A DNA stretch of 64,000 nucleotides from Sphingobium sp. (GCA_017744605.1 JAGIAZ010000008.1:100750-164749), one strand, 5' to 3'. Shown: positions 34,763 to 43,083, counted from the first letter of the stretch. The notes: generated by a model not told the origin, from the letters alone. Numbers and translations: made by a program.

Positions 34763-34862
34763 CGTAAGCATCAAGAATAGCGGTTTTGCGCGCTTTTTGG
34801 CCGTGTGGACCTTTGTTGTATGGTGTCGTATGTGTGCGGTAGCTGCTTACGAAATGCTTACG
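34763..34862 (+). promoter_or_regulatory. Putative integrase arm sites and int promoter region
   Basis: TGCTTACG at 34844-34851 and 34855-34862 (11-bp register), with an inverted copy CGTAAGCA at 34763-34770. The pair lies just before the integrase start, so binding could also autoregulate int. The same 11-bp-spaced pair occurs near the right end (42693, 42704). Confidence 0.6.
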
Positions 34863-34877
34863 GATGGAGTCCGCACC

Positions 34878-36254
34878 GTGCCTCAACTGAAACTCACTAA
34901 GACGAACATCGATACGAAGGCCCTTCCCGACACAGCGGAGAAGCCCAACGACATCCTGTATTGGGATGCTGGGCACGACCGCGCGCTGAAGGGGTTCGGT
35001 TTGCGCGTCACGCCCACCGGCAAGAAAGTCTTCATTGTGCAGGGTCGCGTGAAGGGTGTGGATGGCCCCGCCGCTCGCTTCACCATCGGCCAGTATGGTG
35101 CGTTCACGCCCGAGTTGGCGCGCGACGAGGCAGAGGAAATACTGCGCTCGCTCAAGAAGGGGCTGGACCCGCGCGAGCAGGCGAAGGAGGCCAAGGCAGC
35201 GCGCGAACGTGCCAAGGTCCAACAGGTTACGCTCCGGGAGGTGGCAGAGGCCCACATGGGGGACAACTCGCGCCGCAAGCTGCCGCTCAAGCAGAGCAGC
35301 CGGGACACCATCGAACGTCATCTCAAGACGACCTTTGCCGCGTGGCAGGACCAGCCCATCTTTTCGATCACCCGCGACATGGTGCGCGACCGCTATAACG
35401 AGATGCTCGCGGGCGGGTTGAGCGGCGAGCGCGAGGGCGGATCGCCGGGGCAAGCCAATCAGGCGTTCCAGATTCTCCGCGCCATCTTCTACTACGCGAT
35501 GGATAATTACCGCGATGAGAAGGACGAACCGATCCTGAAACGGAACCCGGTTCGCGACACCATCAAGAGGTGGCAGCAACTCAAGTCTCGCGAGGATCGC
35601 CGCGTGCCGGAGAGCAAGGTTGGAGCCGTCTGGCACACCTTGACCACAGCAAGGGCGTCCGCCGTCACTAAGGCTGACCGGGCGCGCTTGGATCTCGTCA
35701 TGGTGCTGATGTTAACGGGATTCAGGTTCAGCGAGGCCGCCGCTATGACGTGGGACCGCCTCAAGCTGGATGCGGATTGTCCCACATGGCATCTGCCCGA
35801 CCCCAAATCCCGCCGAGCTGTCACCCTGCCCTTATCATCGCAGGCGGTGGCCATTCTCAAGCGCCGCCGCGACGAGCGCGAGGACGGGGACGAAAGTCCG
35901 TTCGTGTTCCCGTCATGGGGGAAGTGCGGGCACATCAAAGACCCGCGTGGCACCTTCAAGTCTGTCAGCGAGGCGGCAGGGCTGATGCTTAGCGCCCACG
36001 ATTTTCGTCGCACGTTCATTGACGTTGGGAACGACTATTGCGGGATCGACCTGCTCAGGGTCCAAATGCTTATGCAGCATAGCATGAAGAAGACCGTCAC
36101 GACCGAACATTACATGAGGCGGTTCAACCTTGAGAAGCTGGCTCCCGCCATTCAGCAGATTGGTGACTATATCGAAGAGCAAGGACGGCTTGCGGGCATT
36201 GAAGCGGCCATCGCGGCGGGGGAGAACGTAATCCCCATGGCGCAGCGCGCTTGA
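34878..36254 (+). CDS. Tyrosine-type site-specific integrase
   Basis: 458 residues. N-terminal DUF4102-like arm-binding part (LGFGLRVTPTGKKVFIVQGRVKG-like beta region), SAM-like core-binding domain (about 110-210) and catalytic domain: Arg in TGFRFSEAAAMTWD, Lys in the DPKSRRAV strand, H-x-x-R in HDFRRTF, and Tyr in TEHYMRRF. It inserts the island at the tRNA-Ser 3' end. GTG at 34878 has TGGAG upstream and starts at the family's usual point; ATG at 34854 is an alternative that would overlap the putative arm site. Confidence 0.93.
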   Translation: MPQLKLTKTNIDTKALPDTAEKPNDILYWDAGHDRALKGFGLRVTPTGKKVFIVQGRVKGVDGPAARFTIGQYGAFTPELARDEAEEILRSLKKGLDPREQAKEAKAARERAKVQQVTLREVAEAHMGDNSRRKLPLKQSSRDTIERHLKTTFAAWQDQPIFSITRDMVRDRYNEMLAGGLSGEREGGSPGQANQAFQILRAIFYYAMDNYRDEKDEPILKRNPVRDTIKRWQQLKSREDRRVPESKVGAVWHTLTTARASAVTKADRARLDLVMVLMLTGFRFSEAAAMTWDRLKLDADCPTWHLPDPKSRRAVTLPLSSQAVAILKRRRDEREDGDESPFVFPSWGKCGHIKDPRGTFKSVSEAAGLMLSAHDFRRTFIDVGNDYCGIDLLRVQMLMQHSMKKTVTTEHYMRRFNLEKLAPAIQQIGDYIEEQGRLAGIEAAIAAGENVIPMAQRA

Positions 36255-36698
36255 CGCACGGCTGGGGCCGCGCAGCCTCGCGCACAGCCCCGATCGCGCA
36301 GCGCCGCCGGGTAAGGGGCGGCAGCACCCCGATCGCCGCTGTAGCCCGGCCTGTAGCCGAGAGGCCGTCTCGGTCAGGTCCAAATCGCGCAACTCAGGCA
36401 AAATTGCGCAAGGCCGGCGACCCGCTAATCGCCCCCTGATCGGTTTACGGACCAAAAATCTGCCGACCTTGTCTTTGCCGATTGCCGCGATCCCGCTTCG
36501 GGACAGCGGACCCGCATTTTATCCGAGCGCGGCCCGCAAACATGCGGTAACAAGGTATTGCTGTTGGCTCCCCATGGCGGGGTCGCAGCACAACGAGCTT
36601 CATTGAAGCTGCCGACACCCCGACCGCCTGCTTTTGGGTTCTCCGCAGGTCAACGCCTAGCGGCTCATGGCGCTGCGGGCATCGGAAGAGTGTCCGCC
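36255..36698. other. Intergenic region between integrase and HTH gene
   Basis: No supported gene. GC-rich with an embedded AT-richer segment (about 36440-36480), a palindrome TTGCGCAA near 36403 and a short hairpin TCCCG-CTT-CGGGA near 36490. Could carry the promoter of the HTH gene; nothing firmer can be seen. Confidence 0.4.
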
Positions 36699-36923
36699 AT
36701 GACTCCCAAAATGCTATCGACCGCCGACGCCGCGCGCCAGCTCGGCTTGGCTCCCTATACCCTCCGCCGTTGGAGGCACGAGGGCAAAGGCCCCCGCTTC
36801 GTGAAGCTGGGCCGCTGCCAGCAGGCAGTCGTCATCTACTACGAGGATGACGTTCAGGCGTTTCTTGCCGCGCGAACTTTTGCATCGACCTCTGCGGTGA
36901 CAGTCAGCCACCCGGATGCGTAG
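36699..36923 (+). CDS. HTH domain protein, AlpA/excisionase-like
   Basis: 74 residues. A MerR/AlpA-type winged helix: MLSTADAARQLGLAPYTLRRWRHEGKGPRFVKLGRCQQAVVIYYEDDVQAFLAA (quoted in parts: STADAARQLGLAPYTLRRWR; GPRFVKLG; VIYYEDDVQAFL). Such small proteins act as excisionases or activators of integrase in islands. It is 444 bases after the integrase, same strand. ATG at 36699 has GGAAG upstream. Confidence 0.8.
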   Translation: MTPKMLSTADAARQLGLAPYTLRRWRHEGKGPRFVKLGRCQQAVVIYYEDDVQAFLAARTFASTSAVTVSHPDA

Positions 36924-37008
36924 CCCGGTCGCGAAAAGCGGCCGGATGCCTAGCAACACCCGACCGCCTCATCCGAAAGTCCCTCATCCTCGTCCTAGGA
37001 CCAGTGAC

Positions 37009-37164
37009 ATGCACACCATGCAACGGGCCGCCGAAGGTCCGCAACCGAATGCGTTTTCGGCAAAAACAGCGCCGTTTATTTTTTCGCCGAGAGTGAAGGC
37101 GACCCCCGACAGATTGACTACCCGCCCGACCGGCTCCGCCCACATGGAGGCTCGTCATGGCTGA
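37009..37164 (+). CDS. Possible 51-residue ORF upstream of the DUF3987 gene
   Basis: Opens MHTMQRAAEGPQPNAF and ends EARHG; its stop overlaps the first codons of the DUF3987 gene by 8 bases, which could couple translation. An AGGACC lies upstream of the ATG. No family recognised; may be spurious. Confidence 0.3.
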   Translation: MHTMQRAAEGPQPNAFSAKTAPFIFSPRVKATPDRLTTRPTGSAHMEARHG

Positions 37165-38824
37165 TCTATCCGATGTGTGGAAGCCGCCAACGGACGCAGA
37201 TGGGCGTATCGATTGGGCCAGCATGGATAAGGCGCTGCCGCCGCGCGACCCTGAACTTGGCTTTCACCCTGACTGGAAGGACAAGAACGAGTTCGAGCAG
37301 TCCCGCCAAAAGGTGATCGAACATCACGCTCGGGTGAAGGAGGCGGAGCTTGAGAAGGAACGGCTGAGGGCTGGTGCGCCTGCTCCCAACCGCGATGCAG
37401 AGTTTGAATTTCGTGTCCCGCGCGACGTCTTGCGCAAGGTCAGCCCACAGCCATACGGCTTCGATGACGTGCCGCGCTCCATTGGTGAGTTCGCGTATTA
37501 CTATTCGAAGGCGACGGGCCACGATCCGAGCGGCATCATTGTCAGCGCCGTAACCGCTGCCGCCTCCGTCATTGATGACCGATACCGGCTAGTCGTGCGC
37601 CCGGAGTCCAATTGGACGGTTTCGGCGCGGCAGTGGTCCTTCCTGTGCGGCGAACCTAGCACCGCCAAGTCGCCGTCGATCCGGGCTGCAACGGGTCACA
37701 TCAAGGCCATGCACAATGCCCTGTTTCAGAGGTGGATCGACAAATGCAGAGCGCGCGAAAAGGGTGAGCCGAGGCCCGAACTGCCTGCGCTCTACACCAG
37801 CGACTCTACCGTCGCCGCGTTGGCGGATGCCCTGATTGCGAACGAGCGCGGGCTACTGATGCTGACCGAGGAAATGTCATCATGGATCGGTGCCATCGAC
37901 TCCTCAAACAAGGGGGACGCGGCGAAGAACCGGGGCGACTGGTTGCAGCTACGTGATGGCGGCCCACGTCAAATCAACCGCGTTGATCGTGGCGCGATGT
38001 TGGTGCCAAATTGGGGGGTGTCGGTTCTCGCGGCCTGCACGCCAAGCGGGCTTGCCAAGCAGATGAAGGAGATGCCCGAGGATGGTCTGATCCAGCGTTT
38101 CATCCCGAGCATTCTCGCCCCGCCGACCAATGACCCTGTCGGTGATGCTCGGCCTGCATTGACCACATGGGGCCAATGGCTGGAATGGGCATGGACAGCG
38201 ACAACGAGCCTCTACCCGCGATATGTGACGCTCACGGCAGGCGCGCGAGCTATGTTCGACGCCGAGGTGCGCGAGATCAACAAGCTGGTGATCGCGACGG
38301 AGGGCTTCTCACCCGCCTACGCTTCGCACCTCGGCAAGCATCCTGGGATGTTGGGCGAGATAGCGCTGACGTTCCATGTGTTCGGCTGCGGTGCCGGTGG
38401 ACAGCCCGCGAACGAGTTGGGCCAAGAGGCGATGCAGTGCGCCATCCGGTATCTGCGGAAGGCTCGTCGTCACGCCCACGCGCTCTACACCAGCATCTTG
38501 AGCAGCGCGCCCGCGTTCGAGCTGGCGAGCGCGTTGGCCCGGTCCATCGTGGCGGCCGACACTGCGCTGACCACAATCAGCCGCGATTGGATGACGCAGC
38601 ACTGCCAGATGTTCAGGAAGGCCGACGAGGATATGCGGTTGGCGGCAGTCCAAATTCTAGAGGACGCTGATTGGCTGTCCGCCCAAACGCATGTGAAGTT
38701 CTATAAAGGCTGGCCACGCGGGTATTCCGTTCACCCGAAGGTGTTCGAAATCTTCGCGCGGGAGGGCGAACAGTGGCGTGCGCGTCGGGCAGCGGTGAAG
38801 GATGCGATTGGCGAAGGGGCATGA
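37157..38824 (+). CDS. DUF3987 domain protein (replication/primase-associated)
   Basis: 555 residues. Residues about 115-500 match DUF3987: DDVPRSIGEFAYYYSKATG, a P-loop-like GEPSTAKSPSI, LYTSDSTVAALADALIANERGLLMLTEEMSSWIG, and SVLAACTPSGLAKQM. The family occurs in prophages and integrated islands next to primase or in place of a helicase and is thought to act in element replication. The N-terminal 100 residues are charged and unassigned. The stop overlaps a following ATG (ATGA). Confidence 0.85.
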   Translation: MADLSDVWKPPTDADGRIDWASMDKALPPRDPELGFHPDWKDKNEFEQSRQKVIEHHARVKEAELEKERLRAGAPAPNRDAEFEFRVPRDVLRKVSPQPYGFDDVPRSIGEFAYYYSKATGHDPSGIIVSAVTAAASVIDDRYRLVVRPESNWTVSARQWSFLCGEPSTAKSPSIRAATGHIKAMHNALFQRWIDKCRAREKGEPRPELPALYTSDSTVAALADALIANERGLLMLTEEMSSWIGAIDSSNKGDAAKNRGDWLQLRDGGPRQINRVDRGAMLVPNWGVSVLAACTPSGLAKQMKEMPEDGLIQRFIPSILAPPTNDPVGDARPALTTWGQWLEWAWTATTSLYPRYVTLTAGARAMFDAEVREINKLVIATEGFSPAYASHLGKHPGMLGEIALTFHVFGCGAGGQPANELGQEAMQCAIRYLRKARRHAHALYTSILSSAPAFELASALARSIVAADTALTTISRDWMTQHCQMFRKADEDMRLAAVQILEDADWLSAQTHVKFYKGWPRGYSVHPKVFEIFAREGEQWRARRAAVKDAIGEGA

Positions 38825-39000
38825 ACGGCCCCGCATCTCTGCTAACTCTTCCTTGCGCGCACAATAGAAAGGGGGAATTACCCCTCCCTATAAGAGCAAG
38901 CTGCACGTGTAATGCAGAGATAGCAGAGATGGTTTCGCGGGCTTCAGTTCAGGCGTGTAGCTGCCTTTTACGGGGCGCCATCAAGACTGTGCTCGGCTGA
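38821..39000 (+). CDS. Possible small Cys-containing ORF coupled to the DUF3987 gene
   Basis: 59 residues from an ATG that overlaps the DUF3987 stop (ATGA at 38821-38824). Four of its cysteines fall in CTCNAE and QACSCLL. Its 3' 52 bases overlap the convergent membrane-protein gene. The coupling argues for translation; the sequence matches nothing known. Confidence 0.3.
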   Translation: MNGPASLLTLPCAHNRKGELPLPIRASCTCNAEIAEMVSRASVQACSCLLRGAIKTVLG

Positions 39001-39644
39001 ATAGCTCCGGACGGAATAGAGCCGTGGTCAGCCGCCAGCCCGACAAGTGTCGTCCATATGTCAGGTGCTCGCCGCCCTTCTGACTGTAGGCGTTTCACAT
39101 TGAGCGGAACTGTCCGATGCACGAGGTCACCGACGGTGATGATACCGGGCGGTAGGCCCAGCGGGTCGAGCGCGACCAGCACCCCGCCTACGAGCAGCAA
39201 AGCGGTGGCGCCACCGACACTCCACCATGCGGCCTCTGTCAGGGCCGCGATCAGAGCAACGATACCAATCAGGCAAGCTACGATTCCGATCCCGCCCATT
39301 GCCGTCACGTTGAGCGTAGGCAGTCGAAGCCCGGTCATCTTTCGAAGACGCTTGAACACTTTTCTCGGCGTTCCCCCACTCAGCTCCGTTAACGGCGTTG
39401 ACGGCGTAAAACCTGATCTGCTCTGCGATGTGCGTCTCATCATATAGAATACTGCGGATGAGGCGCAGGAGCCCGATTTGTCGTCCCAATCGGATGTTTG
39501 GCTTCGGATCACTTCATATAAATCGCCGACAGTGTTGCAGCGCTCTGCAACGTCATCCGCTACGGCAATACCGAAAGTGCTTTCGATCTCTTCGAGCAAG
39601 TCGATAGCACCCCACTCGGGGTCGAGATTTAGTGCGTTGGCCAT
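38949..39644 (-). CDS. Acyl-carrier-like domain fused to a two-helix membrane protein, unknown
   Basis: 231 residues. Residues about 8-50 (EWGAIDLLEEIESTFGIAVADD, then CNTVGDLYEVI) have the helix II-III pattern of acyl carrier proteins, but the Asp-Ser-Leu phosphopantetheine site is replaced by Gly-Ala-Ile. Then a polar linker and two adjacent transmembrane helices (GIGIVACLIGIVALIAAL; GGATALLLVGGVLVALDPLG) and a C-terminal segment with TVGDLVHRTV. It is the only minus-strand gene of the island. ATG at 39644 is the first ATG; a TTG at 39818 would add 58 residues. Confidence 0.6.
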   Translation of the reverse strand: MANALNLDPEWGAIDLLEEIESTFGIAVADDVAERCNTVGDLYEVIRSQTSDWDDKSGSCASSAVFYMMRRTSQSRSGFTPSTPLTELSGGTPRKVFKRLRKMTGLRLPTLNVTAMGGIGIVACLIGIVALIAALTEAAWWSVGGATALLLVGGVLVALDPLGLPPGIITVGDLVHRTVPLNVKRLQSEGRRAPDIWTTLVGLAADHGSIPSGAIQPSTVLMAPRKRQLHA

Positions 39645-39804
39645 GCAGCTATAATGCACTTCGCAGACGGGGCTTTCAACCGTGGTCACCACATGCAGGC
39701 CGCTGTGGGCCGCGCTGGGGCGCGAAAGCACCGCGCTCGTCGCTAGGGTAGCAGTTACCCCCCGGCTCGCGCTGTAGTCGCCCCGTAACTCCGCGTAAGT
39801 GCAT

Positions 39805-39878
39805 GTAGTTCCAGCCAAAAAGTCACGACCGACAAATATAGTATTTTACGGTCGTGAACTAGAAAACTGCGGAACTAC
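39805..39878. promoter_or_regulatory. Nested inverted repeats in an AT-rich divergent region
   Basis: Outer arms GTAGTTCC (39805-39812) and GGAACTAC (39871-39878) enclose inner arms TCACGACCG (39823-39831) and CGGTCGTGA (39849-39857) around a 17-bp AT-only-type core. It is the only AT-rich part of the 39645-39966 divergent gap between the membrane protein and the right-hand gene block. Candidate operator pair or replication start for the island. The rest of the gap has no gene. Confidence 0.55.
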
Positions 39879-39966
39879 TTGTTATTGCATAAAACATTTG
39901 CGGACCTTCGCGGCCAGTAGTTACGCATAAGCCTACCGTAACTTTTGTCCGAAAGTTGAGTTCGAT

Positions 39967-40719
39967 ATGTCCGACGATACCGACACCCGTATTTCGCCAA
40001 CTCTGCATCCCGGCATTGCTGGCGAGATTCCCGATTACGACGAAGATACTCGCCCTCTGCTCGGCCAGACCGAGACGGCGGTGGATGCTGCATTCAAGGC
40101 GTTGCAGTCCATCCACAACGCGAAGGAGGGCGCGGCGCTGAACCCCTCACTGAATCCCTTTGAGCAGCTAGTCGCCGTCGATGACCACGCGATCAAGGTG
40201 ATGAACAAGGTCTATGGCTCGTGGTCGCGCGCGGTCGATGTGCTGAACAACAACATCTCCACGATGGAGAAGGAACTGAACGCTCCCGTCGAGAGCAAAG
40301 CATCCCGCGCGATGGCGACCGAGATTCGGCAGCACTTCGCCCGCCTTGAACAGGGTCCGCGCATGAACGCGCTGCGCAAGGCAATCGAAGCGGGCGACGA
40401 GACGACCGCGACAGCCGTATTAGGCGCGCCGAGCTATCTCTCCGGCTTCGACCCCGAGCTTCATGCCGAATTCTTGAGAGATTGGCACGAGGCGCAGCAG
40501 CCTGTGACCGCGAAGAAGGTCCGGGCCATGAAGGCGGCCGCCGACATGCTCAACAACCGATATACGCTGCTCAGGGGCGCCGTCGAAAAGGCGGTCGGCG
40601 TCCACGAGGAGTATAACGAGGATCGGCAGGGCAGGCGCTTGCTCGTCCGGCGCTGGACCGCCGCCGAGATCCGCGAACGGGTGCGGGCATCCAATGAACG
40701 CTTCGCCGTTCCGGTCTGA
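39967..40719 (+). CDS. Island protein of unknown function
   Basis: 250 residues, soluble, mostly alpha-helical; acidic start (MSDDTDTRISPTLHPGIAG), a middle with SIHNAKEGAALNPSLNPFEQL and KVYGSWSRAVDVLNNNISTME, and a basic C-terminus (EDRQGRRLLVRRWTAAEIRERV). No domain recognised. First gene of the right-hand block 39967-42505, all on the plus strand. Confidence 0.7.
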   Translation: MSDDTDTRISPTLHPGIAGEIPDYDEDTRPLLGQTETAVDAAFKALQSIHNAKEGAALNPSLNPFEQLVAVDDHAIKVMNKVYGSWSRAVDVLNNNISTMEKELNAPVESKASRAMATEIRQHFARLEQGPRMNALRKAIEAGDETTATAVLGAPSYLSGFDPELHAEFLRDWHEAQQPVTAKKVRAMKAAADMLNNRYTLLRGAVEKAVGVHEEYNEDRQGRRLLVRRWTAAEIRERVRASNERFAVPV

Positions 40720-40767
40720 CCTACTCGACCGATTGATCCGATCCTGATTCATCAAATTGAGGCGAGC

Positions 40768-41247
40768 ATGAGCGACAAATACATCCCGCCGTGGGGAGAG
40801 GGCTGGAAGCCGCCGGAAGTCCCGGACGGTCTCGTCACGGCGGGCAACCCAAATTGGGTGAAAGGCATGAAAAGCCCGAACCCGGCCGGCCGCCCTCCCG
40901 GTCTATCTCCGCAATCCAAGCTCCTCGCGCGGATGTTGGAGAATGCGGACGGGATTTTGGATGCCATCATTGCAAAGGCGATGGAGGGGGATAGTTCCAG
41001 TGCGTCCCTGATCCTCGCCCGCATCGTTCCCGCGCTCAAGAGCCAAGCCCAAACCGTCCAGTTCGCATTCGATGCCACCGCCCCGGTGAGCGAGCAGGCC
41101 GAAGCGATCCTCACCGCTATCTCCGCGGGGCATGTGTCGCCCGATGTGGGTCGGCAGATTTTGGAGGCGGTGAACGCGCTCAGCCAGATCAGAGCCAGCG
41201 AGCAGCTTGAGGCCCGCATCGCCGCTCTTGAGGAGAAGCATGCATGA
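40768..41247 (+). CDS. DUF5681-like protein
   Basis: 159 residues. NPNWVKGMKSPNPAGRPPGL resembles the DUF5681 pattern (F-x-PGxSGNPxGRPKG) found in small phage/island proteins often next to terminase genes. The remaining C-terminal two-thirds is helical (SLILARIVPALKSQAQTV; ALSQIRASEQLEARIAALEEK). Could be a terminase small-subunit-like factor, but no large terminase is present. Confidence 0.6.
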   Translation: MSDKYIPPWGEGWKPPEVPDGLVTAGNPNWVKGMKSPNPAGRPPGLSPQSKLLARMLENADGILDAIIAKAMEGDSSSASLILARIVPALKSQAQTVQFAFDATAPVSEQAEAILTAISAGHVSPDVGRQILEAVNALSQIRASEQLEARIAALEEKHA

Positions 41248-41341
41248 TCGCGCACTCGCGGCAAAAGCAACTTCGCTGCAAAAAAGGCCGAGATCGACCC
41301 GCTTTCGCGCAGATTGACCTATACCCCGACGGAGGCCGTGC

Positions 41342-41761
41342 ATGACCACAATCTCAACCGCCCGGAACCGCGTCATCACGGAGCAGCCCGCACCGGACGA
41401 TGTGTTCGTGCAGATCATTCTCTTCGGTGAGGGCGACACGCCCGGAACCGTCGCCGGTCGCAGCCTGCGCTACCTCCCGATCAGCGCCTATCAGGAATGC
41501 TTGGATTGGGCGCTTGGCATCGCGGACCAGATGGCGCGCCCGCTCTATGTCGTGCCGCTCAATCACAACGACATTCTGCGGAGCCCCCAGCGGTGGACGC
41601 CATACCGCAACTTTATCGCCAACATGAACGATCAGGAGCGGGGCGAACTGCGCCGTGTCGTGGTCACCACATGCTGCGAGATCATGCGCGACTGCGACGA
41701 CTGGCACGTCCGCGCCGATGCCCACGACATTCTCACTCAACTGAAGGTGATACGACCATGA
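41342..41761 (+). CDS. Island protein of unknown function
   Basis: 139 residues; starts TTISTARNRVITEQPAPDD and continues with mixed alpha/beta pattern (VQIILFGEGD, YVVPLNHNDILRS) and MNDQERGELRRVVVTTCCEIM. Nothing recognised. Its stop overlaps the start of the next gene (ATGA at 41758-41761). Confidence 0.6.
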   Translation: MTTISTARNRVITEQPAPDDVFVQIILFGEGDTPGTVAGRSLRYLPISAYQECLDWALGIADQMARPLYVVPLNHNDILRSPQRWTPYRNFIANMNDQERGELRRVVVTTCCEIMRDCDDWHVRADAHDILTQLKVIRP

Positions 41762-41928
41762 CTGACAAGCGTAACAACACCGAAGAACGCTTCGCTGACA
41801 TTCCCCTCGCGGAGCGTCGGGCCAAGGATGCAGCGAGCCAGAAGGAAATTAAGGACGGCCTGCTGCGGCGTCACTTCCACGGGATGGGCGCACCGCACTT
41901 GGCACCGGAGCCGGATAGCCAGGACTGA
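41758..41928 (+). CDS. Small island protein, unknown
   Basis: 56 residues, charged (MTDKRNNTEERFADIPLAER..), coupled to the preceding gene by a 4-base overlap. The charge and order suggest a soluble accessory protein; no family seen. Confidence 0.55.
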   Translation: MTDKRNNTEERFADIPLAERRAKDAASQKEIKDGLLRRHFHGMGAPHLAPEPDSQD

Positions 41929-41934
41929 CCACGC

Positions 41935-42156
41935 ATGTCCCTCCGCACCCTTCAACGGCGTGTCGCCAAGATTGAGAAGGGCCGGAAGCCACGACCGTCG
42001 CCATTCGTGATTCTCTGCGGTTCATTCGAGGAGTTCGCGGACGCCACCTATGCCGAGGTCGTGGCGGGCACGCTGGACCGCCAATTTCTGTATATCCTCG
42101 ACACGCTGCGCACATGGGACGAGGGCGGGGTATGGGCGCTGGCGTATGCGCGCTGA
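41935..42156 (+). CDS. Small island protein, unknown
   Basis: 73 residues: basic start SLRTLQRRVAKIEKGRKP, then VILCGSFEEFADATYAEV and LYILDTLRTWDEGG. It starts 6 bases after the previous stop, consistent with one operon. Start motif LRTLQRRVAKIE recurs in many small proteins of island/phage head-gene neighbourhoods, but no function is known. Confidence 0.55.
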   Translation: MSLRTLQRRVAKIEKGRKPRPSPFVILCGSFEEFADATYAEVVAGTLDRQFLYILDTLRTWDEGGVWALAYAR

Positions 42157-42244
42157 CGGTGAACCCGCGTGGCTACTAGCGTGGCGGGAGTAGCAGAGTC
42201 GGCCCGCACCGCCCCCAGCCCCTAAACCGCCGCGTCCCAAGCCG

Positions 42245-42505
42245 GTGGACGGGCTACATGTGCCGCTCCGTATGCGCGGTCAGGCAGCGGCCATCGGTAT
42301 CATCGAGCCGGACCCTTGGCCGTTCGACGGGTGTAAGCGCCGGGAGCCGGTGATGGACGAAGATCATCCGGGCCGCGTGGTCAGGAAGGTAGGTTGGCAC
42401 CGCTGCCTCAAGTGCCGCCGTCCATTTTTCTCAGAGGACGTGCTTCGCCTGCGGCTATGCAGCGGCGCTCAGGGATGCCGGGGCGACGAGGACCGATACA
42501 GATAG
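42245..42505 (+). CDS. Zinc-ribbon-like small protein
   Basis: 86 residues if GTG 42245 is used (ATG at 42272 also possible). The C-terminal part HRCLKCRRPFFSEDVLRLRLC..GC has four Cys in CxxC...C....C spacing, like small zinc-ribbon proteins of sphingomonad islands. The preceding 88 bases have no gene. Function unknown. Confidence 0.5.
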   Translation: MDGLHVPLRMRGQAAAIGIIEPDPWPFDGCKRREPVMDEDHPGRVVRKVGWHRCLKCRRPFFSEDVLRLRLCSGAQGCRGDEDRYR

Positions 42506-42674
42506 AGAGTTCCGTTTGCGCGGTGGTTGAATGCCATTGCCGCGCCGAGGGTTAAGGCCACCGACCCCTCGCCTTCAAAACATCGGGGCCAGCAGCGGGG
42601 CGACACCTCCTTTGCCACTGCCTGACGCTGCCAGCACCCTGCGCCCTCGGGCGTGGGGTGCTGCTATGAGTCGC

Positions 42675-42711
42675 GCTTACGGCTCGCGGCGCTGCTTACG
42701 ACCTGCTTACG
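42675..42711 (+). promoter_or_regulatory. Putative right-end integrase arm sites
   Basis: GCTTACG at 42675, TGCTTACG at 42693 and 42704 (11 bp apart), about 80-115 bp inside the right attachment repeat. Together with the left copies they mark both ends of the element. Confidence 0.6.
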
Positions 42712-42789
42712 AGCCGATTTTCGGGCGCGCACAGCGTTGCCAGCGCCCCTGAGGGCGAAGTGCGTAAACGGCTGTATTTGCTAGTGTTT

Positions 42790-42849
42790 TGGCGGAGACG
42801 CCGGGATTCGAACCCGGGGTGCCCCATTCAGGGCACGACGGTTTAGCAA
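42790..42849. repeat. attR: 3' part of the intact tRNA-Ser
   Basis: Partner of 34663-34722, 58/60 identical; runs from the encoded CCA into the anticodon loop. Confidence 0.92.
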
Positions 42850-42881
42850 ACCGCTGGTTTCAGCCACTCACCCACGTCTCC
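42790..42881 (-). tRNA. tRNA-Ser(GCU)
   Basis: 92 nt including encoded CCA. Acceptor GGAGACG pairs with CGTCTCC, followed by discriminator G. The anticodon loop reads TTGCTAA, anticodon GCT, decoding AGC/AGU. A long variable arm (GTGCCCTGAATGGGGCAC) and TTCGAAT T-loop are typical of class II tRNA-Ser. The island lies at its 3' side. Confidence 0.97.
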
Positions 42882-43083
42882 GCGCGCTGCCCAAAGGCTG
42901 GTCGAGGCAGCGAGAGACGGCCTATAGCGGCGGCCATGCGGCATGGCAACGCCCGGATTTGCCGGAATTCAAGGCGGATGGAACGGAAGCGCGGCGCGAT
43001 GCGTTGAGTTCAGGCAATCGTTCCCGTGCTTCCGCGACTCGGAGGCGGCGGCGTTTTGTGTGCATTCCGGAACCAACGCGGAA

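Larger units (their letters stand above)
34663..42849. mobile_element. 8.1-kb integrated island in tRNA-Ser(GCU)
   Basis: Bounded by direct repeats of the tRNA-Ser 3' end (34663-34722 and 42790-42849, 58/60 identical). The left copy is only the tRNA fragment; the right copy is part of the complete tRNA gene, so integration restored the tRNA. Contents in order: tyrosine integrase, HTH/AlpA-like protein, DUF3987 protein, two small ORFs, ACP-like membrane protein, then six unknown genes including a DUF5681-like and a zinc-ribbon-like one. No structural phage, relaxase or type IV secretion genes. Best described as a satellite-like island or remnant that may rely on a helper. Confidence 0.9.
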
